DNA of 64,000 nt from DASQPR01 sp963831705 (GTDB lineage: Bacteria > Actinomycetota > Actinomycetes > Mycobacteriales > Micromonosporaceae). The position numbers and the translations under genes are program-made. Each line of letters opens with the position of its first letter. Position 1 is the stretch's first letter. Below are positions 1 through 7,059 of this stretch, piece by piece. The notes under the pieces are model-generated. The model saw nothing but the letters and a program-made list of their open reading frames with translations, made no database searches and was not told the origin of the DNA. The stretch covers positions 1,550,001 through 1,614,000 of the forward strand of contig CAWHRE010000010.1 in NCBI GenBank assembly GCA_963831705.1. The letters are read 5' to 3'.

Positions 1-114
1 TGCTGACGAGCTATCCATTACTGTCAATGTCTCGCGATCGGCCCACGACCGGCGCGAGTCCTGGATCACGGCTGCCCACGGGTCTGCGGGCCGGCCACTT
101 CTCTGGAGGATTCG

Positions 115-957
115 ATGAATCGCAGGAAATATCTCTTCACGGCTGCGGCAGCGGTCGTGCTGGCGACCGGCGTCATGTCGGGCCTGTTGTCCGCTCCGGC
201 GACGGCGACAGCGCTTCCGAACGTCAGCATGGAAGCCACCGTCAAGGCGGCGCAGATCGACCCACGCCGCGCCGACAACACGCTCACCCCGGGGGCGAAG
301 AGCAGCGTGCTGCTCGTCGAGCAGGCTCTGTCGGCCAAGGGTTTCCTGGACGCGCAGTGGGTCGACGGCTACTTCGGCACCAAGACGATCGACGCGTACG
401 CGGCCTACCAGCGCTCGTTGGGCTACACCGGCCTCGACGCGAACGGGCTTCCCGGCAAGACATCGCTCATCGCGCTCGGCGCCGGCCGGTACAACGTCAC
501 GAACGTCATCACCGTGGGCGCCAAGATCGACCTCGGTGGTGGCATCACCATCAACACCCGTACGCAGGCCATGCTCACCGAAGCCGATCGCCTGCTCGGC
601 TACACGTTGACGCTGAGCCAGGGTTCGTACAACCCGGGCGGCGACCCGACCTCGGCCGGCACGCATGACGGCGGCGGTGTCGTCGACGTGAACATCGACG
701 GCATGACGGCTGCGAAACGCACGCAGATCGCGACCGTCCTGCGCCAGGTGGGCTTCGCCGCCTGGATCCGCAATCCCAGCCAGGCTGATTGGCCGTGGCA
801 CATCCACGCGGTGGCGATCAGCGACACCGATCTGTCCACTCAGGCGCAAAACCAGGTGGGCGACTACTACCTCGGCATGAACGGGCTCGCCGACCGCGGC
901 CCGGACGACGGACCACAGGTGCCGATTCACACCTGGGAGGAGTACCAGCGCCTGTGA
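115..957 (+). CDS. Secreted peptidoglycan-binding, M15-like peptidase
   Basis: 280 residues. A basic start and hydrophobic segment (residues 1-32, ending ATATA) form a signal peptide. Residues about 55-122 resemble a peptidoglycan-binding type 1 domain (a GYFG turn and a GLPGKTSL end). The C-terminal half carries a D,D-peptidase/hedgehog-fold zinc signature: S180-x3-H184-x6-D191, then WPWHIH with H229 and H231. Family knowledge predicts cleavage of peptide stems in peptidoglycan outside the cell. The ATG at 115 has GGAGG about 6 bases upstream. It leads a same-strand series with the I36-CHAP and I36-SpoIID genes, 72 bases from the next start. Substrate bond (D,D or L,D) cannot be told from sequence. 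Confidence 0.8.
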   Translation: MNRRKYLFTAAAAVVLATGVMSGLLSAPATATALPNVSMEATVKAAQIDPRRADNTLTPGAKSSVLLVEQALSAKGFLDAQWVDGYFGTKTIDAYAAYQRSLGYTGLDANGLPGKTSLIALGAGRYNVTNVITVGAKIDLGGGITINTRTQAMLTEADRLLGYTLTLSQGSYNPGGDPTSAGTHDGGGVVDVNIDGMTAAKRTQIATVLRQVGFAAWIRNPSQADWPWHIHAVAISDTDLSTQAQNQVGDYYLGMNGLADRGPDDGPQVPIHTWEEYQRL

Positions 958-1029
958 TCGCACCGCCGATGACCTCCCGGTTGCAACCGAATCCGATTGC
1001 GACCAAAACCAAATAGAAGGAGTACGGCA

Positions 1030-1846
1030 ATGAAGTTCAAGCGCATCATCACCGCAGCGGCGACCATCGTGGCGCTCGGAGCACCGGTGCTGTTGATGGC
1101 CCAGCCGGCCAGCGCGGCGGCACGTAACGGCGTCTGCGACAGCGGCGAGTTCTGCTACTACTACAACAGCGACGAGGCCGGCTCGATCTCCGACTTCACG
1201 AACTCGGTCGGCGACTACGGCACGACCGAGCCGAGCTGCTACGACTTCAAGGGCTCCGGGTGCCGGCGCGGCCATCTGCATCAAGAACAACGCCGCTTCG
1301 GTATGGAACCGCAGCAGCAGGACCGTCCGGGTCTACTTCAATACCGGTTACGTCGGGGTCGTAGCCAGGACTTCGCTCCGGGCGCCAAGGGCAACCTCAA
1401 CGTCGACGCTGAAGAACAACGACGCCTCGCATTTGTTCCTCGCGGCCGGCGGCAGCGGCGCAGACCCCGGTCAACGACTACGACGGTGGCGCCCATGGCT
1501 TCTCGCGAAGCAGTGCACCGCGTTCGCGTCGTTCCGGATCCAGACCCGGCTCGGCATCCCGAACTTCGGCAACACGTATGGCGGCGTGACCTGGGGTAAC
1601 GCCGGCACCTGGGACGACGCGGCTCGTGCTCTCGGCATCACCGTGAACACCACGCCGTCGGTCGGCGCGATCGCCGTCAACGACGTGCACAAGGTCGGTC
1701 ACGTCGCGTACATCTACAAGGTCAACAGCGACGGATCGTTCGACGTCGAGGAATACAACTGGAACGTCAGCGAAGGCTACGGCACCCGGCAGAACGTCCA
1801 CGTCAGCAGCGCCCAGGCCGACTTCCAACACATCATCCACTTCTGA
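1030..1846 (+). pseudogene. I36 domain-CHAP amidase gene with multiple frameshifts
   Basis: An ATG at 1030 with AAGGAG upstream starts a secreted protein (signal peptide ending PASAAA) whose I36-like domain (VCDSGEFCYYYNS) is nearly identical to the next gene. Compared with that paralogue, reading frame is lost near 1255-1260 (+1), regained near 1358-1366 (+2), lost near 1400 (+1), and shifts twice more between about 1468 and 1508. The homologous peptide continues in each successive frame (KNNAASVWNRSS, then DFAPGAKGNL, then STLKNNDASHLFL, then VNDYDGGAHGF). The last frame encodes a CHAP domain (KQCTAFASFRIQ, later GHVAYI and YNW) ending at 1846. CHAP domains cleave peptidoglycan with a Cys-His pair; both the Cys (QCTAF) and the His (GHVAYI) are present. 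It is either a recently broken gene or a run of sequence errors. Confidence 0.72.
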
Positions 1847-1865
1847 GAAGCGGGACATCACCCCC

Positions 1866-2801
1866 ATGAAAATGCGTAAGAGAGCGCTTCTCACTTCGAT
1901 GCTCACGGCGATCGCACTGCTCACGTCCGGCGCTTTCCTGGCCCAACCGGCCAGTGCGGCATCGCGTGACGGAGTCTGTGACAGCGGAGAGTTCTGCTAC
2001 TACTACAACAGCGGCGAAGCCGGTGCGGTATCGGACTTCACCACCTCCGTCAGCGATTACGGAACGACGGAACCGAGCTGCTACGACTTCAAGGGCTCGG
2101 GTGCCGGCGCCGGCACGTGCATCAAGAACAACGCGGCATCCGTCTGGAATCGCAGCAGCAAGACCGTTCGGGTCTACTTCAACACCGGCTACGCCGGCGC
2201 GTCCGAGGACTTCGCTCCGGGAGCGAAGGTCAACCTCGACTCGACGTTGAAGAACGAGAACGCATCGCACCAGTTCCTCGCGTCCACGCCGACCGGTTGC
2301 ACGACCGACGGAACCAACACCACGGCGCCCTCGACGATCCTCGTCTACCGCGTGGCGTCGGGGACGGTCGATCGGGTCAACTTCGAGACGTACGTCGAGA
2401 ACGTTCTCCCGAACGAGTGGATCTCGAGCTGGGCGCCGGAGTCGCTCAAGGCCGGCGCCATGGCGGTCAAGAGCTACGGCTGGTACTGGGCAATGCACTC
2501 GACCCGGAGGACTTCCAGCGGTGCGTGCTTCGACGTCTGGGACAACACGAACAGCCAGGTGTACAAGCCGGGTACGGCGACGTCCGCGACCAACTCGGCC
2601 GTCACCTCGACCTGGGGCACCCGGATGACCCGCAGTGGGGACATCCTGGAGGCGTCGTACTGCTCCACCACGACCGCCTGCGGCACCTGGAACACCGGCA
2701 ACGAGATGTCCCAGTACGGCTCGGAAGATCTCGCCAACGGCGGTGACAGCTACTCGACCATCCTGCATTACTACTACAGCAACATCGTTCTGGGCTCCTG
2801 A
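1866..2801 (+). CDS. Secreted I36 domain-SpoIID domain protein
   Basis: 311 residues: signal peptide (1-32, PASAAS), a Cys-rich domain at about 35-125 of the peptidase inhibitor I36 type (GVCDSGEFCYYYNSGEAG, later a conserved WNR), a short linker, and a SpoIID/LytB domain at about 155-311. SpoIID signatures are VNFETYVENVLPNEW, ESLKAGAMAVKSY and MSQYGS-x7-GGDSYSTILHYYY. SpoIID of Bacillus is a lytic transglycosylase acting on denuded glycan; the domain suggests a wall-remodelling enzyme here. The first 140 residues are a near-copy of the preceding broken gene, so the I36 module was duplicated and joined to two different enzyme classes. Only 19 bases separate it from the CHAP reading frame, suggesting one transcript. 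Whether the I36 part inhibits proteases or is only structural is unknown. Confidence 0.85.
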   Translation: MKMRKRALLTSMLTAIALLTSGAFLAQPASAASRDGVCDSGEFCYYYNSGEAGAVSDFTTSVSDYGTTEPSCYDFKGSGAGAGTCIKNNAASVWNRSSKTVRVYFNTGYAGASEDFAPGAKVNLDSTLKNENASHQFLASTPTGCTTDGTNTTAPSTILVYRVASGTVDRVNFETYVENVLPNEWISSWAPESLKAGAMAVKSYGWYWAMHSTRRTSSGACFDVWDNTNSQVYKPGTATSATNSAVTSTWGTRMTRSGDILEASYCSTTTACGTWNTGNEMSQYGSEDLANGGDSYSTILHYYYSNIVLGS

Positions 2802-2823
2802 CCCCGATCGACCGGGGAGACCC

Positions 2824-2860
2824 GTGGCCGCCGGACGCGAACCTCGTGTCCGGCGGCCAC
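2824..2860 (+). terminator. Hairpin terminator after the SpoIID gene
   Basis: A perfect 13-base-pair stem (GTGGCCGCCGGAC at 2824-2836 with its complement at 2848-2860) and an 11-base loop lie 22 bases after the stop codon. There is no clear T-run, as is common for actinobacterial hairpin terminators. Confidence 0.65.
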
Positions 2861-2954
2861 AGCCGCATCACTTGATGTGAACGAGGAAGACGTGCCGAGG
2901 ATCGGCACGGCTGTGGGCGCGTCACGCTCCGGACGATCGCACGGCCGATAAACT

Positions 2955-3224
2955 GTGGCTGTGACTGACGTTGACGAGTTCGCCGAGGCGCAGGCCGCTG
3001 TCACCGCGCTGCCTGCTCGCCCCGCCAACGACGTGTTGCTCCGTCTATACGGACTCTTCAAGCAGGGCACCGTCGGCGAAGCCACCGGCAGCCGGCCGGG
3101 CATGTTCGACATCACCGGCCGAGCCAAGTACGACGCATGGAAAGCTCTCGCCGGCACCGCTCGGGAAGACGCCCGGCAACGCTACGTCGCACTCGTCAAC
3201 GAACTGGTAGCCCGCTCGCGCTGA
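2955..3224 (+). CDS. Acyl-CoA-binding protein (ACBP)
   Basis: 89 residues, the usual ACBP length. The signature LYGLFKQGTVGEATGSRPG followed by MFDITGRAKYDAW matches the acyl-CoA-binding helix region; the Tyr and Lys of YGLFKQ and the Lys of AKYDAW are family ligand-contact residues. It should bind long-chain acyl-CoA in the cytosol as a carrier or buffer. No signal peptide. The start is a GTG at 2955 or the in-frame GTG at 2961. It stands alone, downstream of a hairpin and convergent with the GGDEF-EAL gene. Confidence 0.88.
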   Translation: MAVTDVDEFAEAQAAVTALPARPANDVLLRLYGLFKQGTVGEATGSRPGMFDITGRAKYDAWKALAGTAREDARQRYVALVNELVARSR

Positions 3225-3305
3225 CCGGCGCGGCGTGGCACTGTCGATCCGTCTTACGCCCGTCGATCTAGTGCGTTATACGGTGGTGCAGCCGGGCAAG
3301 GGACG

Positions 3306-5672
3306 TCACAGGCCCGCAGTCATCACGCCCTGTTGGCGCGCCAGCAGGCACGACATTTCTTCGGCGGTCATCGGCTCGGCCAGGTGGTAGCCCTGGCCGA
3401 GGCTGTAGCCGAGCTCGCGGAGCGCGGCTGCCTGCTCAGCGTTCTCGATACCCTCGGCGATGGCGTCCAGGCCGAGCCCTTCGGCCAGTTGAATCACTGC
3501 CCGCGCCACCGCTTGTCTCGCTCTGATGGCGGCGGGTCCACCGTCATCGATCTCGATCCTTTCTACAAACGACTTGTCGAGCTTGACGATCGCCACCGGA
3601 AATGCCTGCAGCAGGCTCAGCGAGGACTCGCCGGTGCCGAAGTCGTCCAACGCCAGCCGGATGCCCATCCGGTCCAGCTCGTGCAGGGTGCGGGAAACCT
3701 GCTGACCGCGCAGCACCGCCGACTCGGTCACCTCGAGCACCAGCCGGTGACTGGCGAGGCCGCTGTCGGCCAGAGCGTCCATCACCTCGGACACGAAGTC
3801 CGGGCTGTGTAGCTGCTGCACCGACACGTTCGGGCCACCCTCCCGCAGAGCGTCCGGCCCGAACTCGGCCAACCAGGCAGCGATCTGGCGACAGGACTCG
3901 CGCAGGACGTACCGGCCCAGTGGCACGATCAGGCCGGTCCGTTCCGCGGCCGGGATGAACTCCGCCGGGCCGACCACGCCCCGGGTCGGGTGATGCCAGC
4001 GGACCAGCGCCTCAACGCCGATCAGTCGGCCGTCCTCCAGCCGCACGATGGGCTGATAGACCACCCGAAACTCGTCGTGGTCCAGCGCTCGACGCAGTTC
4101 GCCACCCAGCTGCATGTGCGCTAGCACGGGCTCTTCCATACCGGGCACGTAGCGAACGAAGGCCGCCTTGCCACGCTGCTTGGCCATGTACATCGCGACA
4201 TCGGCGTCGCGCAATAACGCGTCGAGCGACCCACCGGGGCCGGCGTCGGCGATGCCGATGCTGGCCTGTATCAGCAGGCGATGTTCGCTGATGGGATCGT
4301 TGAGCGCTGTCAGTATCCAGCCGGCCAACTCCTCGGGGTCTGTGTCGGAGCCGCTGAGCAGCACCGCGAACTCGTCGCTGCCGATCCGGACTGCCAGGCC
4401 ATGCCCACCGACCTCGGCACGCAACAGCTCCGCGACCGAGACGAGCAGCTGGTCGCCAACCTCGTGGCCGAGCAGATCGTTGACGGTCTTGAAATCGTCC
4501 AGGTCCAGGATCAGCACCGACACTGCTTGCTGGCGAGCGAGGGCTGCGGCAAGCCGATCACGAAACAGCGCCCGATTGCCCAGTCCGGTGAGACCGTCGT
4601 GGGTGACCTCATGCTGCAGCCGCTCGCCCTGGATGCGTCTGTCCCGCAGCAGGCGGACGTTTTCCCGGGACGCGAGAAACTGGCGGACCGTTACCAGGGT
4701 CGTGACAACTACGGCGCCCGCTACCACTACGCGACCAGGCCAGCGCATCGGACCGCCAAACGCAACAGCGATCAGTGGTACATCGACGGCCACCACCGCG
4801 AGGTAGGGCAGCAGCGTCCCGTTTCGGGCGGAAGCTTGGCGCGGTCCGCGCCGCGAGCGCCATTGAGCCGCGACGCCGAGTGTGACCAGGATCGGAGCCA
4901 GTGGCATCACCACCGCCTGCGCTGGGGCGCCGCCGGCGTCGCCGAATTGGACGGCGAGCACGGCGACAGCCGCGGCGACGAGGCCGCCGCTTGAGGCGAT
5001 GAAGCGTAGGGCCGCGCGATCGACGGGACCACCGGTCACGTACGACACCTTCGTCACGGTGCCCACCGCCAGCAGAAAAGCGAGCCCGACCAGGACCATC
5101 GTCTGCCGACTCCACGGCTGGGCGGCGGTCACCATCGGTGCCAACCCGAGATACCACAGCACGGTCGCACAGCCGAGCAACGCGATGGTGCGGTCAAGCG
5201 CGATTCGCCACCGCTCCGTACGCCCGGCGGTGATGATCGGCACCCGTGCGACCGCCCAGAGGGCGATACCGAAACCGATGGCCACGCAGGCCGCCGCCGG
5301 CACCGGCATGCTCCGTACGCGGGCCTGAGCGGCATGTGTGAGCATGTCCTCGGCCAGCCACGAGTAGCCGACCGACATCAAGGCTATGGCGAGCAACTGG
5401 CTGCGCCAGAAGCGTCTGGTGACGAGGTCCAGATCGAGGCTTCGGTACATGTGTCGGACTGCGGCGGCAGCGAGTACCGCGCCGACGGGGACGAAGAGAT
5501 ACGCGATCGCCTCACTACCGGCGCCGACCGTCAGGTACGCCACATACCAGGCGGCACCGAGGGCGGCAACACCAGCGGTGGCCCAGACATAGCGCCGTGC
5601 GACGCCGTGGGCGGCCATGTCGGATGTGTCGACCAGGGATCGCGCCGCTGAAGGAAATGCCTCCCGCGTCAC
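3306..5672 (-). CDS. Membrane GGDEF-EAL cyclic-di-GMP protein
   Basis: 788 residues. About eight hydrophobic segments in the first ~330 residues form a membrane sensor region; a short linker then precedes a GGDEF domain (LTGLGNRALFRDRL, DLDDFKTVND, signature RIGSDEFAVLL) and an EAL domain. The GGDEF loop reads GSDEF, one residue off consensus, so cyclase activity is plausible but not certain. The EAL domain looks catalytically complete: EALVRW, the Glu of VTESAV, DDFGTGESS, the Lys of VKLDKSF, and AEGIEN. Family knowledge: GGDEF makes and EAL degrades cyclic-di-GMP. The start may be the GTG at 5672 or the ATG at 5618 (MAAHGVARRY); neither has a strong ribosome-binding site. It is monocistronic. 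Confidence 0.92.
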   Translation of the reverse strand: MTREAFPSAARSLVDTSDMAAHGVARRYVWATAGVAALGAAWYVAYLTVGAGSEAIAYLFVPVGAVLAAAAVRHMYRSLDLDLVTRRFWRSQLLAIALMSVGYSWLAEDMLTHAAQARVRSMPVPAAACVAIGFGIALWAVARVPIITAGRTERWRIALDRTIALLGCATVLWYLGLAPMVTAAQPWSRQTMVLVGLAFLLAVGTVTKVSYVTGGPVDRAALRFIASSGGLVAAAVAVLAVQFGDAGGAPAQAVVMPLAPILVTLGVAAQWRSRRGPRQASARNGTLLPYLAVVAVDVPLIAVAFGGPMRWPGRVVVAGAVVVTTLVTVRQFLASRENVRLLRDRRIQGERLQHEVTHDGLTGLGNRALFRDRLAAALARQQAVSVLILDLDDFKTVNDLLGHEVGDQLLVSVAELLRAEVGGHGLAVRIGSDEFAVLLSGSDTDPEELAGWILTALNDPISEHRLLIQASIGIADAGPGGSLDALLRDADVAMYMAKQRGKAAFVRYVPGMEEPVLAHMQLGGELRRALDHDEFRVVYQPIVRLEDGRLIGVEALVRWHHPTRGVVGPAEFIPAAERTGLIVPLGRYVLRESCRQIAAWLAEFGPDALREGGPNVSVQQLHSPDFVSEVMDALADSGLASHRLVLEVTESAVLRGQQVSRTLHELDRMGIRLALDDFGTGESSLSLLQAFPVAIVKLDKSFVERIEIDDGGPAAIRARQAVARAVIQLAEGLGLDAIAEGIENAEQAAALRELGYSLGQGYHLAEPMTAEEMSCLLARQQGVMTAGL

Positions 5673-5976
5673 GAGCCGACACTATCGGACCTGGCGGATC
5701 TGGATTCTCCCCCAAACGTCCCAAACATCATCGATCTGCGTCCCTAAACCGTGGCAGGGTTCGCGGGCGGAGCCAAGCCGAAGTCGTCGCGGTCACGCCG
5801 GCGCTCAAGGAGCGCGCAGGCCAAGATCGCAGCGCTGGGCTCGGGTGGTTATATCCCGTGCTGAGGCGACTGTGCGCAATGATGACCAGAGGCTCGGTCC
5901 AACCTGACGCTGCAGGCGATGGTCGTGGCCGGGTCGCAGGATGTCGGCGGGAGACCTTGATGGCGGCTGAACGCCC
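5673..5976. other. Intergenic region between divergent genes
   Basis: 304 bases between the starts of the GGDEF-EAL gene (leftward) and the GAP-like gene (rightward), so it must hold promoters for both. I see no convincing palindrome, RNA gene or long coding frame; the reading frames across it lack family resemblance. Confidence 0.5.
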
Positions 5977-6648
5977 ATGAATGCGACGTTCTTCGCGTTG
6001 GCGCTTGTTTCCGCGCTGAGCCCTAAGCTGCTCGGAGTCGACCTGCTGCTGATCAACAACCGGCGCCGGAATGTGATGTTCGCGTGCTGCCTGCTGGGCG
6101 GTATGGGGGTGGCTCTGCTCGTCGGACTGCTCGACGTGCTCGTCCTGCATGCGGATGCGATCGGAACTCAGGACTTGATCAGCGCAGGGCTGGACGTCGG
6201 GTTGGGGGTGGTATTGGTTGCCGTCGGCGCGCTGATCGCGACCGGTCACCTGCGACGCTCATCCACGCGGGTGGGGTCGAGGCGGCACTCGAACAAGGAC
6301 GGCTGGGCCCGACGTCTCTTGACCACGCCCCGGCCAGGCGGCGTGGTGCTGATCGGCGTTGTGTGCGGCATACCCGGGGCGAAGTATCTTGCCGCGCTGC
6401 ACACCCTCGTGACCGGAGAATCGTCGACCGCGACGCAGGTCGTTGCAGTCGTGGTCTTCGTCCTGCTCGAGTTTTCGCTGATGATCATTCCGTTCGTGTA
6501 CCTGATGTTCAGGCCGAACAGCACCGGGGAGTGGGTCCGAGGCACGCAGTCCTGGTTCATGGGCCATGCGCGGCAGTTCATCGCCGTGGTCTTGCTGTGC
6601 GTCGGTGTCTACATGGTGATCACCGGATTGGTACGGCTGATCGGCTGA
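5977..6648 (+). CDS. GAP/Sap-like integral membrane protein
   Basis: 223 residues, about six hydrophobic segments, with the early motif ALSPKLLGVDLLLINNRR typical of the GAP (Sap, sulfolipid-1-addressing) membrane family of actinobacteria, and the repeat-like VCGIPGAKYLAALHTL in the second half. The fold resembles LysE-type exporters with two three-helix halves around a charged central loop (residues about 90-115, rich in Arg and Ser). Mycobacterial Sap takes part in surface glycolipid export; a similar envelope role is inferred here. No lipid-synthesis genes lie next to it. The ATG at 5977 has no obvious Shine-Dalgarno sequence. Confidence 0.72.
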   Translation: MNATFFALALVSALSPKLLGVDLLLINNRRRNVMFACCLLGGMGVALLVGLLDVLVLHADAIGTQDLISAGLDVGLGVVLVAVGALIATGHLRRSSTRVGSRRHSNKDGWARRLLTTPRPGGVVLIGVVCGIPGAKYLAALHTLVTGESSTATQVVAVVVFVLLEFSLMIIPFVYLMFRPNSTGEWVRGTQSWFMGHARQFIAVVLLCVGVYMVITGLVRLIG

Positions 6649-6750
6649 CGTCGCTACCACCATCGAATGTTCGGTGTCTTCATCGACTCGCGTAGTGCCG
6701 ACGACGGCAGCGCTCTTGTTGTGCCTGGCCGGACAGCGTACAAACAAGCC

Positions 6751-6918
6751 ATGGGCAGACATGCGATCGCCGCACTCTACGTACTCGCAATGATCGCCGT
6801 CGTGGTCGGCGTGGACGTGCTGTTCTTCCGGCACCAGTTCTGGCCGCGCCTGATCGTGAACATCGGAATCGTCCTGGTCTTCGCAGCCTTCTATCTAAGG
6901 TTTCTGAAGCACGCATAG
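6751..6918 (+). CDS. Small two-helix membrane protein
   Basis: From the ATG at 6751 the frame gives 55 residues with two hydrophobic helices (about 6-24 and 35-50) and a basic tail (RFLKHA). An in-frame ATG at 6667 would add 28 residues with no membrane character, so the later start is preferred. It begins about 100 bases after the GAP-like gene and may share its transcript. I do not recognise a family; small bitopic proteins of this sort are common in actinobacteria. Confidence 0.5.
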   Translation: MGRHAIAALYVLAMIAVVVGVDVLFFRHQFWPRLIVNIGIVLVFAAFYLRFLKHA

Positions 6919-7011
6919 CACGGCGAACGTCAGGGGACCACCTCCGCCGCAGGTCAATGTGTACTGCAGATCCTGCACGACGAGTGCTCCCTGGATCTTC
7001 TCGATATCGAT

Positions 7012-7044
7012 GAAGCGGCCCGGGGACAAGCCCCGGGCCGCTTC
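7012..7044 (-). terminator. Strong GC-rich hairpin terminator
   Basis: A perfect 14-base-pair stem (GAAGCGGCCCGGGG and its complement) around a 5-base loop (ACAAG), lying 15 bases beyond the stop codon of the minus-strand DNRLRE gene. It should end that two-gene transcript; the T-run is weak. Confidence 0.75.
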
Positions 7045-7059
7045 AGCTAGTGCGATTTG

